Below, piece by piece: positions 41,792 through 49,391 of a DNA stretch of 64,000 nt (positions are counted from its first letter, which is position 1; every line of letters starts with the position of its first letter). The position numbers were made by a program, and so were the translations under genes. Source of the DNA: a virus; IMG/VR virus record IMGVR_UViG_3300020202_000001, positions 160,419 through 224,418 of that record; one strand, written 5' to 3'. The notes under the pieces were generated by a model. The model did not search any database and was not told where the DNA came from. It worked only from the letters and a program-made list of their open reading frames with translations.

Positions 41792-42598
41792 ATGCGAGAC
41801 GACGACTGCCCGAACATCCTGGTGATCGTCCCGACCTACGGGGCGTTCGATTACGCACGCAAGACGCTCCAGTCCATGTTCGAGCACTCGAACAAGGAGC
41901 GGGTGGCCGCCGTGGTCGTCGACGACGGCAGCCCCGACTGGCACGACCAGTGGTACAAGGACGTGGGCGGCGGCTCGATCGGGATCATCAACTACTTGAA
42001 CAACGGCGGGCTGACCAAGGCGTGGAACGTCGGGTTCCACTTCGCCTTCGACCAGTGCGCGGAGGCGGCGGACTTCGTCGTCGCCACGAACAGCGACGTG
42101 ATCTTCACCGCCGGCTGGTGGCGGCCGATGGTCCACGCCCTCGAACACGGGTGGGACCTCGTCGGCCCGCTGTCCAACGCCCCGGGTGCCAGCTCCAAGG
42201 GCGTGCAGGACATCAAGCGGTGGGCGAGGGGCGTGGGCACCACCGACACGCGGACCTCGCTCGCCAACGTCCCCCGCATCGTCCAGAAGGCGTACGGCAA
42301 CAACGTCGCCCCGTGCGACGTCAACGGCTTCTTCATGATGGCGAAGAAGTCGACGTGGCTCGCCCACGCCCACGACGCCCCGCTGCACATGTTCCCGCCC
42401 TCGATCGACGTCATGCCCAGCGGCCGGCGGAACCCCACGCCCCTGATGACGGGGCAGGAGGACTGGCTCAACCACAGGATCAAGAAGGCGGGCGGCCGCA
42501 CCGGGGCGTGCACCGGCTCGTACATCTTCCACTACCGCTCGGTCACCCGCGGCGAGCAACACGCGCAGGGGGACTGGCACAGGATGAAGGCAGGATGA
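41792..42598 (+). CDS. Glycosyltransferase family 2
   Basis: A GT2 enzyme (268 aa). NILVIVPTYGAFDYARKTLQ begins the nucleotide-binding fold. VVVDDGSPDW and ATNSDVIFTAGWW are the acidic motifs for UDP-sugar/metal, and TGQEDWLNHRIKKAGG is the catalytic-base helix. The preferred start is ATG 41792; GTG 41777 is possible, and neither has a good ribosome site. It leads a run of three different glycosyltransferases behind the portal, from which I infer glycosylation of virion or cell-surface material. Confidence 0.82.
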   Translation: MRDDDCPNILVIVPTYGAFDYARKTLQSMFEHSNKERVAAVVVDDGSPDWHDQWYKDVGGGSIGIINYLNNGGLTKAWNVGFHFAFDQCAEAADFVVATNSDVIFTAGWWRPMVHALEHGWDLVGPLSNAPGASSKGVQDIKRWARGVGTTDTRTSLANVPRIVQKAYGNNVAPCDVNGFFMMAKKSTWLAHAHDAPLHMFPPSIDVMPSGRRNPTPLMTGQEDWLNHRIKKAGGRTGACTGSYIFHYRSVTRGEQHAQGDWHRMKAG

Positions 42599-42599
42599 G

Positions 42600-43301
42600 A
42601 TGCTCGTCGTGTACACCGCCATCATCGGCGGCAAAGGACCAGACCGGCTCCGGCCGCTGCCGGTAGCCCGCGACCCGATGGGCCGCCCGGTGAAGTACGT
42701 GTGCTTCACGGACGGCTTCAGCTTCAACTTCACCGACCCGCCCAACCCGCCCGGTGCCCCCGACTGGGAACTCCGCCTCCCGGCGTGGGAGCACGAGGAC
42801 TCGCCCCGCCGCACCGCCCGCTGGCACAAGGTCATGGCCCACCAGGCCCTGGCCGCCGACGCCCCGCACTACAGCCTCTGGCTCGACGGGTCGCACCAGC
42901 TCGACGTCGAGCCGTGGTCGCTCGTCGACCGCTACCTCTCCAGGACGGCGGCGATCGCCACGTTCAAGCACTGCCAACGGGACTGCGTGTACGAGGAGGG
43001 CAAGGCGTGCGTACAGCTCCGCAAGGACGACCCGGCCGTGATCGCCCGGCAGCTCGACCGCTACCGCAAGGAAGGCGTGAAGCCGCACGCCGGGCTGTTC
43101 GAGACCAGCGTGTTCCTCCGCCGCCACCACCAACGGCCCGAGGTCGACCGGTTCAACGAACTGTGGTGGGCCGAGATGACGGCCGACAGCCTGAGGGACC
43201 AGCTCAGCGTGAACTACGCCGCGCGCAAGGTCGGGCTGCCGTACAACCACGTCGCCGGCACCAGGTACAAGAGCCCCTACTTCACCTTCTACCCCCACTG
43301 A
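42600..43301 (+). CDS. DUF616-type glycosyltransferase
   Basis: This 233-aa protein matches the DUF616/TOD1-like family throughout: YVCFTDGF at the start, YSLWLDGSHQLDVEPW (acidic motif), KHCQRDCVYEEGKACVQLRK, GLFETSVFLRRHH, and SLRDQLSVNYAARKVGLPY at the end. The family is presumed to be glycosyltransferases. The start lies one base after the previous stop. Confidence 0.8.
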   Translation: MLVVYTAIIGGKGPDRLRPLPVARDPMGRPVKYVCFTDGFSFNFTDPPNPPGAPDWELRLPAWEHEDSPRRTARWHKVMAHQALAADAPHYSLWLDGSHQLDVEPWSLVDRYLSRTAAIATFKHCQRDCVYEEGKACVQLRKDDPAVIARQLDRYRKEGVKPHAGLFETSVFLRRHHQRPEVDRFNELWWAEMTADSLRDQLSVNYAARKVGLPYNHVAGTRYKSPYFTFYPH

Positions 43302-43311
43302 GGTGAACCAC

Positions 43312-44382
43312 ATGCGTCTGGGCATCTTCGCACCCTACAACCGTGGCGAGGCGACGGCGATGGCCGTCCGCCTGGCCTTCGCGGCCATGCGCGGCGGCTG
43401 GACCGTCCGCTGGCTCGCCCCCTGCAAGACGGACCGCATCCACCCGTACTGGGACGACAACGTCCGCCTCGCCACCCGCGGCCGCGTGCCCGAGTGGTCG
43501 AGGAAGACGGACTGCCGCGTGTGGTTCGGCCTCGACAACAAGATCCTCCGCCTCGCCCAGTCGGCCAACCACCGGGCCAAGGACATCCTCGTGCCGCCCT
43601 GGCACTCGATCGTCGCCGCCGACCACGCGACGATCGCCGCGTTCAACACGATCGTGTGCCCCAACCGCCCGATGATGCGAGCCCTTGAGGCGGCCTTCGG
43701 CAACCAGGGGGCCTTCCGGGTGTGCGAGTGGCCCAGCGGCATCAAGCCCACGCTCCGCCACGGCTTCCTCCGCCACGGCAGCCCCAAGGCGATCCTCGTC
43801 GCCGACTCGCACACCTGCCGGCACCACGGGCTCGACGTGCTGACGGCCGCCGGCCGCCTGCTGGCCGACATGCCCACGCTCCGGCTCGCCCTCGCCCTCG
43901 ACCTCGCCCCCGACCGCCGGGAGCACGCCGCCCTCCGCCGGCTCATGGCCGACAACGAGGACCGCCTCTCCGCCGGCCTGCGGGTCGGAGTCGACACGCT
44001 GATGTCCGAGATCAACCAGGCCGACTGGCTGGTGGACGCGAGCCTGCGGCACGGGAGCGGGCTGCTCGTCAGCCAGGCCCGGGCGATGGGCGTGGCCCCG
44101 GTGGCGTGGCGGGTCAACCCGATGGACGGCGTGATCTGCGACGACCTGTTGCGGGGCCGCGACGGCCTGCTGGTCGACTGCGGGCACACGACGAGCATGT
44201 GCGGGGCCGAGACGGCCGAGTGGGACACGGACGCCCTGGTGGCGGCCTGCGACGACACGCTGTGCGACCCGCACAAGCTGATCCGCAAGCAGACGTACAG
44301 CTTCCGCCGGGCCGAGATGACGCACGACGAGATCTTCCGGTCCTTCTGGCAGGAGGCCCTGGAAGTGCAGACGGTCCGCTGA
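43312..44382 (+). CDS. Glycosyltransferase, GT-B fold (GT4-like)
   Basis: This 356-aa protein has a Rossmann-like N-terminus (RLGIFAPYNRGEATAMAVRL). A C-terminal donor-binding part follows (AILVADSHTCRHHGLDVLTA; DWLVDASLRHGSGLLVSQAR; GMGVAPVAWRVNP). The last segment resembles the E-x7-E donor motif region, though the second acidic residue is not clear. ATG 43312 follows TGAGGTGA. A GTG at 43303 is the alternative. It completes the run of three glycosyltransferases. Confidence 0.7.
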   Translation: MRLGIFAPYNRGEATAMAVRLAFAAMRGGWTVRWLAPCKTDRIHPYWDDNVRLATRGRVPEWSRKTDCRVWFGLDNKILRLAQSANHRAKDILVPPWHSIVAADHATIAAFNTIVCPNRPMMRALEAAFGNQGAFRVCEWPSGIKPTLRHGFLRHGSPKAILVADSHTCRHHGLDVLTAAGRLLADMPTLRLALALDLAPDRREHAALRRLMADNEDRLSAGLRVGVDTLMSEINQADWLVDASLRHGSGLLVSQARAMGVAPVAWRVNPMDGVICDDLLRGRDGLLVDCGHTTSMCGAETAEWDTDALVAACDDTLCDPHKLIRKQTYSFRRAEMTHDEIFRSFWQEALEVQTVR

Positions 44383-44410
44383 CTCGCTATTGTCACCCTT
44401 TTGTGGGATA

Positions 44411-44434
44411 GTTTTCAAAACCGGTTTTTAGAAG
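44411..44434. repeat. Dispersed palindromic element, copy 6 (before the tubulin-family gene)
   Basis: The perfect core AAAACCGGTTTT has an unusual left arm (GTTTT rather than GATCT), and the right arm (TAGAAGAAGGAG) merges with the ribosome site of the gene at 44451. Confidence 0.88.
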
Positions 44435-44450
44435 AAGGAGCTTCGCACCG

Positions 44451-45722
44451 ATGTCCAACGACGCAGAACAACGCATGGCCGCCAGCACCGACGCCGCCGC
44501 CCGCAAGCCCGCCGCCGTGGCCGTCTCGGCCCCGCGGCCCCGCCCCGGGATCGCGAACGTGGCCGCCCAGGTCGCCAACGCAAACCGCTCGACCGCCACC
44601 AAGCCCCAGAAGATCGAGGACGCGTTCGACCACGAGGTCGCGTTCCGCTTCGCCTTCCTCGGTGCCGGGCAGGGCGGCGGCCGGATCGCCAACGCGTTCT
44701 ACGAGCTGGGCTACCGCCGGGTGGGCGTGTTCAACACGACCGACTCCGACTTCAACGGGCTGAACGAGGACATCGTCAAGCTGAACCTGAAGACGGGCGG
44801 GTCGGCCAAGGACACCGAGCTGGCCCGCCGCTCGCTCTCGGGCCGGGAAGAGGAGGTCCGCGACCTCCTGACCAAGGCGTGGGGCCAGGACGTCGACGTC
44901 GCCATGATCTCGGCCAGCCTCGGCGGCGGCACGGGCAGCGGCACGGCCCCCGAGCTGGTGAAGATCGCCCGCCAGTACCTCAAGGACCAGGGCAAGCCCG
45001 CCCGCGTCGGCGCGATCGTCAGCCTGCCCAACCGGGCCGAGGGCTTCCAGGTCTGCCGCAACGCCGTGAACGGGTTCAAGGCCCTGCAGGAGATGGGGGT
45101 CAGCCCGCTGATCGTCATCGACAACGCCCGGGTCGAACAGGTCTACCAGCCGTCGTTCACGAAGGTGTTCGCCACGGCCAACCAGACGGCCAGCACCTAC
45201 CTGCACCTGTTCAACCAGCTCGCCGCCGTCCACTCCGAGTTCATCACGTTCGACAAGAGCGAGTTCGCCCAGCTGCTCGACAGCGGGCTCGTCGTGATGG
45301 GCACGAGCGACATCCAGCAGATCGACAGCCCGGCCGACATCAGCTCGGCCATCCGCGACCAGATCGCCGGCAGCGTGCTCGCCCAGGTCGACCTGACCAC
45401 GGGCAACACGGCCGCCTGCCTGTTCGTCGGGTCGCAGGACGTGCTCGACCGCTTCACCACGGCGTACTTCGACGCCGGGTTCACCCAGCTCAACCGTACG
45501 CTCGCCACGAACAAGCCCGAGGGCACGCGGACCGTCGTGCACCGGGGCGTGTACCTCGGGGCCGACCCGGGGCTGCAGGCGTACGTCATGGTCGGCGGGC
45601 TCGCCCTGCCGTTCGCGTTGCTCGCCGATCTGGCCAAGGAGGGCGGTATCCCCGCCGGCGGGGGCGGCAACAGCCGTCTCGCCTCGTACCTGGGAGTGGA
45701 AGACGCACAGGCCCCGAAGTAG
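44451..45722 (+). CDS. Tubulin/FtsZ-family GTPase
   Basis: This 423-aa protein carries the main GTP-binding motifs of the tubulin/FtsZ superfamily: T1 GAGQGGG (71-77), the signature GGGTGSG (158-164), T5-like SLPNRAEG and a T7-like catalytic loop FDKSEFAQLL with Asp268. GLVVMGTSD follows, as in FtsZ. A 60-residue disordered N-terminus precedes it. The last residues lack the FtsZ C-terminal peptide. Known phage relatives (PhuZ, TubZ) form filaments that position phage DNA or compartments; this one looks nearer to FtsZ. Its function is inferred. It is preceded by palindromic copy 6. Confidence 0.85.
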   Translation: MSNDAEQRMAASTDAAARKPAAVAVSAPRPRPGIANVAAQVANANRSTATKPQKIEDAFDHEVAFRFAFLGAGQGGGRIANAFYELGYRRVGVFNTTDSDFNGLNEDIVKLNLKTGGSAKDTELARRSLSGREEEVRDLLTKAWGQDVDVAMISASLGGGTGSGTAPELVKIARQYLKDQGKPARVGAIVSLPNRAEGFQVCRNAVNGFKALQEMGVSPLIVIDNARVEQVYQPSFTKVFATANQTASTYLHLFNQLAAVHSEFITFDKSEFAQLLDSGLVVMGTSDIQQIDSPADISSAIRDQIAGSVLAQVDLTTGNTAACLFVGSQDVLDRFTTAYFDAGFTQLNRTLATNKPEGTRTVVHRGVYLGADPGLQAYVMVGGLALPFALLADLAKEGGIPAGGGGNSRLASYLGVEDAQAPK

Positions 45723-45784
45723 GGTTTCCCGGTCGCGCCTAACATCCCGGGCCGTCTGACGTGTCATGGTCATGGAGGACCGAG

Positions 45785-46132
45785 ATGCGACTGCTGCTCG
45801 TGGAGGATACGCCGTGCATCGGTAGGGCGTTCCAACGCCTACTCCAGTCTCTCGGCCACGAGGTCGAGTGGGCGCAGACGTTCTCGGCCGGCGTGGCGCT
45901 GTGCAGGGAGTGCGAGTACGACCTCGTGCTCACGGACATCGGGTTGCCGGACGGCGACGGCATGGACCTGATCCCCACCGTGGGGCGGGTCCGTGCCGTC
46001 GTCATTTCCGCCTACTCCGACCCCGAGCGCATCGCGGCGGCCCGAGCCCTCGGCTACCTCGACTACATCGTGAAGCCGTGCGACTTCGACATGCTCAAAG
46101 CGGTCGTCGAGCGGTGTGCCCTCGCCTCTTGA
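45785..46132 (+). CDS. Stand-alone response-regulator receiver domain (CheY-like)
   Basis: This 115-aa protein is a complete receiver domain: acidic residues Glu7/Asp8 (LLLVEDTP), phospho-acceptor Asp51 (DLVLTDIGLPDGDG), Ser75 (VVISAYSD) and Lys97 (YIVKPCDF). There is no output domain. A GGAGGA at 45775 supports ATG 45785. It could sequester or compete for phosphate from a host histidine kinase, or link host signals to the phage. It is unusual in a phage genome. Confidence 0.85.
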   Translation: MRLLLVEDTPCIGRAFQRLLQSLGHEVEWAQTFSAGVALCRECEYDLVLTDIGLPDGDGMDLIPTVGRVRAVVISAYSDPERIAAARALGYLDYIVKPCDFDMLKAVVERCALAS

Positions 46133-46145
46133 CTTCCACCCGTTC

Positions 46146-46165
46146 GGGGGAGAGACTCCTCCCCC
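46146..46165 (+). promoter_or_regulatory. Hairpin covering the ribosome site of gene at 46166
   Basis: GGGGGAG (46146-46152) pairs perfectly with CTCCCCC (46159-46165) and ends at the base before the ATG. The only ribosome-site-like sequence, GGGGGAG, is therefore buried in a stable hairpin. A regulatory switch is possible. Confidence 0.5.
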
Positions 46166-46561
46166 ATGCCACCTCCGAACAAACCCATCCCGACCCTGAT
46201 GCAGCACCTGCGTCGGGCGTACGGCGAGCGTGTGCTGGAGCTTCGCAAGGCCTCCGACGCGTCTCGCTCCCCGGCCCCGGAAGGGACCAAGCACGCCTCG
46301 GCCTACCCGGACACGCCCGAGGGCAAGGCGTACCAGGCCGCGATCAGCCTCGACGGGTTCGTCGGCTTCTGCGAGGACTACCTCAACGAGCACCGCGTCA
46401 CGGCCCCGTGGTACGCCGACGACGGGCTCGGGCTCATCTTCGCCGACAACACCCGGGTCACGATCAACGTGCAGGGCGAGAACGCCAACAGCGGGCAGAT
46501 GCAGCCCAGCGGGGCGGTCGACGTGATGGAAGGCAAGGGGTTCGGCTCCCACCCGATCTGA
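46166..46561 (+). CDS. Hypothetical protein, 131 aa
   Basis: Helical N-terminus (PTLMQHLRRAYGERVLELRK), disordered middle, and a C-terminal beta part (GLIFADNTRVTINVQGENAN). No family is recognised. Its start lies directly after a hairpin that hides the ribosome site. A second ATG at 46199 lacks one as well. Confidence 0.55.
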   Translation: MPPPNKPIPTLMQHLRRAYGERVLELRKASDASRSPAPEGTKHASAYPDTPEGKAYQAAISLDGFVGFCEDYLNEHRVTAPWYADDGLGLIFADNTRVTINVQGENANSGQMQPSGAVDVMEGKGFGSHPI

Positions 46562-46565
46562 CGCC

Positions 46566-46880
46566 ATGGTCGACTCCACCGACACCGACGTGGTCTACTT
46601 CGCCAGCATGTACGGCGGCGGGGACCTCATCCGCGTCGACGCCTGCACGCTGGAGAAGTTCGAGGCGTTCGCTCGCCGCAAGTACGGCACGCCCGAGGAT
46701 CACAAGGACTGGTTCTCGAAGCTGTTCGTCGACGAGCGGCCCATGCAGATGCTGGAGCTGCTCAAGGCCGGCAAGCCGGTCGAGGCGTGGGAGAGCAAGC
46801 AGGGCTGGATCGCCGCCGCACGGTCGAGGATCGAGGCCGTCCGGCAGCTGATCGGCGTGATGGAGCGGCTGAAACTATGA
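46566..46880 (+). CDS. Hypothetical protein, 104 aa
   Basis: A small acidic/helical protein (TLEKFEAFARRKYGTPEDHK; MQMLELLKAGKPVEAWESKQ) with no recognisable motif. It lies 4 nt after the previous stop and overlaps the methyltransferase start by 4 nt, so is probably translated with it. Confidence 0.6.
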   Translation: MVDSTDTDVVYFASMYGGGDLIRVDACTLEKFEAFARRKYGTPEDHKDWFSKLFVDERPMQMLELLKAGKPVEAWESKQGWIAAARSRIEAVRQLIGVMERLKL

Positions 46881-47596
46881 AGAACCACGGATACTTCAAG
46901 ACGCCCGAGCACGGCCTCCAGCTGGAGGAGACGATCACGGCCAACGACGCCGAGGGCGTGCGTCACCTGTTCCGCTACTGGTGGGCGTTCGACGTCGGCC
47001 GGCTGATGAACACGGCCCGCGTCCACGACCTCGGGTGCGGCGGCGGGTACGGCTCCCGCATCCTGCTGGAAATCCCCGAGGTCAAGCGGGTCGTCGGCGT
47101 GGACCTGCAGCCCGCCGCCCTGAACATGGCCCGGGGCGACTACGCCGATCCGCGGCTGGCGTGGGCCGAGTTCCACCTGGAGAACCACTGGGAGGACCAC
47201 AAGGAGACGGCGGAGCCGGCCGACCTGATCGCCGCCTTCGAGGTCTTCGAGATGCTCAAGCACCGGGAGTTCTTCCTGGAGCAGGCGGCGGCCAAGCTCG
47301 CCAACGACGGCGTCCTGCTGCTGTCGGCGAACTTCGTCGGCCGGCAGAAGTGCCACTCGGCCCCGACCGACGCGTACTTCCATTACAACCGCCCGGTCCT
47401 CGAACGGCTGCTGAAGCGGTACTTCGGCGTCGTGAAGTTCGCCCAGGACTCCAAGCCCGAGGACGGCGACGTCCTGTTCAAGCTGAAGCACCACTACGAC
47501 GCGGTCGTCCGCAAGGCGGCCGTGAACACCACGAAGAAGTTCGAGCCCTACCCCGTGGGCGACAACGCGATCTTCTGTGCCCAGCCGCTGCGGTAA
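46877..47596 (+). CDS. SAM-dependent methyltransferase (class I)
   Basis: This 239-aa protein has motif I VHDLGCGGGYGSR at 49-61, motif II VVGVDLQPAALNMA and motif IV-like ADLIAAFEVFEMLKHREFFL. The arrangement is that of small-molecule/sugar methyltransferases (UbiE/COQ5-like fold). The substrate is unknown; it may act on a glycan or lipid. It differs from the methyltransferase at 26384 in sequence. Confidence 0.78.
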   Translation: MKNHGYFKTPEHGLQLEETITANDAEGVRHLFRYWWAFDVGRLMNTARVHDLGCGGGYGSRILLEIPEVKRVVGVDLQPAALNMARGDYADPRLAWAEFHLENHWEDHKETAEPADLIAAFEVFEMLKHREFFLEQAAAKLANDGVLLLSANFVGRQKCHSAPTDAYFHYNRPVLERLLKRYFGVVKFAQDSKPEDGDVLFKLKHHYDAVVRKAAVNTTKKFEPYPVGDNAIFCAQPLR

Positions 47597-47648
47597 GGTC
47601 CGCACGCGGCACGTTCCCCTGACCCGTAAAGAAGAGAAGGAGCCCACC

Positions 47649-48506
47649 ATGGGCGGTAGCAACCACGCCTCCGAGCCCGAGCAGAAGCCCGAGCCCGTCG
47701 AGTCGAAGCAGATGGGCAAGATCCCTCGGCCCGACATCCGCGACGAGCACCTGAAGGCGATCGGCGGCCTGTTCTTCGACAACTTCTGCGCCGAGCACAA
47801 CGTGCCCGACCAGATGCGGCCGAGCGTCGACCCCAAGCCGTTCATGAACTGGCTGCCGACGCAGGTGGCGAAGTACACGTACGAGACCCTGCAGGCGGCG
47901 CTGGAGCCGGTGAAGATCACGCCCGACTCCGCCCGGTTCATGCTGGAGCTGCCGTTCAAGGGCTACGGGCCGAACCACATCATCGCCCTGTGGCCGTTCC
48001 TGACGCTCAAGGACCGCCCCCGCAGGCACCAGGTCCACAGCGTGAACATGATGGTGGCGATCCAGTTCGTCGACGGCACGGTCGTGCCGATCAACATGCT
48101 GGCCCACAAGGACGTCAGCAGCGAGCCGCTCGACGACGCCCACGTCGTGCACCTGGTCATCACCCGCACGCCGGACATCGCCACCCAGATCAGCCTCGCC
48201 GGCCTCGACGTGCTGCACGACAAGCACGCCCCCAAGATGCAGGGCTTCGTCTCGCCGAAGATCGTGGGCCTGGTCAGGCAGCTGATCGCCAAGGCACCCA
48301 CGGCCGCGGGGCACAGCGGCGAGGGCGTCGTGGACGTCGCCGACCCGACCGCGATCCGCCTCACCGACGAGGACCGGCACAAGGCCAACATGCTGATCTC
48401 GTTCGTCGAGCAGCTCTTCCCGGGCGAGATCCCGGACAACGTGAAGGCCAAGATCACCGGCCAGCACCTGAAGCAGGAGACGCCGGGCGGGTTCGACGAG
48501 GGTTGA
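47649..48506 (+). CDS. Hypothetical protein, 285 aa
   Basis: ATG 47649 follows AAGGAG. The protein is mixed alpha/beta with LPFKGYGPNHIIALWPFLTL, VAIQFVDGTVVPINMLAHKD and VHLVITRTPDIATQISLAGL. No family is recognised. It lies in a short-gene region after the methyltransferase and may be virion-related, being upstream of structural-type proteins. Confidence 0.65.
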   Translation: MGGSNHASEPEQKPEPVESKQMGKIPRPDIRDEHLKAIGGLFFDNFCAEHNVPDQMRPSVDPKPFMNWLPTQVAKYTYETLQAALEPVKITPDSARFMLELPFKGYGPNHIIALWPFLTLKDRPRRHQVHSVNMMVAIQFVDGTVVPINMLAHKDVSSEPLDDAHVVHLVITRTPDIATQISLAGLDVLHDKHAPKMQGFVSPKIVGLVRQLIAKAPTAAGHSGEGVVDVADPTAIRLTDEDRHKANMLISFVEQLFPGEIPDNVKAKITGQHLKQETPGGFDEG

Positions 48507-48580
48507 GCCCCCGAAACGAGTTGCACGCCTCCGTGCGATGTGAGGAAGCGGGCCGTCCCGGTCGGGGCGGCTCGTCTTCG

Positions 48581-48609
48581 TTGACGCTAAACGTGCGGGC
48601 GGCGATGAT
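48581..48609 (+). promoter_or_regulatory. Promoter candidate before the DUF3008-like gene
   Basis: TTGACG and GATGAT are separated by 17 bases in the 150-bp gap after the gene ending at 48506. A GC hairpin with a TCTTCGTT tail (48549-48583) just before it looks like a weak terminator for the upstream gene. Confidence 0.5.
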
Positions 48610-48656
48610 GGGTTCTGTCAAGGATGACAACGCCCCCGAAGTCAAAGGAGTGACAG

Positions 48657-49256
48657 ATGCCCGCCAAGAGTAAGAGCCAGCAGCGGTTCTTCGGTATGGT
48701 CCACGCCGCGCAGAAGGGCGGGAAGGGGACCAAGAACCCCGCCGTCGCCTCCGCCGCCAAGAAGATGAGCCCCGACAGCGTCGGGCACTTCGCCAAGACG
48801 AAGCACAAGGGCCTGCCGGACAAGAAGGCCGCCGCCAAGTTCGCCGCCGACGCCGCCACCGTGCTCGCCGTCGAGGAGCCCGCGTTCTCGAAGGTGGCCG
48901 CGGACGTGCTCCGCTCCCACGACCTCCACTGGGCGATCTTCAACGCCTTCCCCACCCGGACCAAGCAGGCCCGGGAGCGGATCTTCTCCGTCATCGTCAA
49001 GGCCGCCTCCGCCCTCCAGAAGCGGGCGAACGGCATGGGCATGGGCGGGGCCGCCCCGATGCCGGCCGGTGCCGACGCCGGCGGGGCGGGCGGGGACATG
49101 ATGGGCATGGGGGCCGCCCTCGGCGGCATGGGCGCTGCCCCGGGCGGGATGGCCAGCGCCGGCAGCGGCATGGGCTCGCCGCCCGCCCAGAACGTCCCGA
49201 CCACGAGCCCGATGAGCTTCAACGGCAGCCCCACCCAGGGCTTCGCAGGCTTCTAA
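48657..49256 (+). CDS. DUF3008-like protein with Gly/Met-rich tail, 199 aa
   Basis: The N-terminal PAKSKSQQRFFGMVHAAQKG is the recognisable start of a phage family (DUF3008-like). A basic helical section continues (SVGHFAKTKHKGLPDKKAAA), then RSHDLHWAIFNAFPTRTKQAR. The last ~70 residues are Gly/Met/Ala low complexity ending in Pro-Thr-Ser-rich sequence. The ribosome site AAGGAG is clear. A structural or DNA-associated role is likely, but the mechanism is unknown. Confidence 0.7.
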   Translation: MPAKSKSQQRFFGMVHAAQKGGKGTKNPAVASAAKKMSPDSVGHFAKTKHKGLPDKKAAAKFAADAATVLAVEEPAFSKVAADVLRSHDLHWAIFNAFPTRTKQARERIFSVIVKAASALQKRANGMGMGGAAPMPAGADAGGAGGDMMGMGAALGGMGAAPGGMASAGSGMGSPPAQNVPTTSPMSFNGSPTQGFAGF

Positions 49257-49299
49257 CCACCTCGTCGTGATCTGTCCGAGACGGCTTTACCTTAGGACC

Positions 49300-49329
49300 G
49301 GCGGGCGGGGCCTGGTAATCCCGCCCGCC
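49300..49329 (+). other. GC hairpin before palindromic copy 7
   Basis: GGCGGGCGGG pairs perfectly with CCCGCCCGCC around a 10-base loop, with no T-run after it. It probably helps to end transcription of the upstream block; it is 16 bases before palindromic copy 7. Confidence 0.55.
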
Positions 49330-49344
49330 GCCTGAGGTGACCGC

Positions 49345-49368
49345 GATCTCAAAACCGGTTTTTGGATC
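49345..49368. repeat. Dispersed palindromic element, copy 7 (before a glycosyltransferase)
   Basis: Perfect core and GATC at both ends (GATCT left, GGATC right). The centre lies 35 bases before the start at 49392 and the element is preceded by a GC hairpin. Confidence 0.9.
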
Positions 49369-49391
49369 TCCTCAAGGAAGAGGGTATTCGC

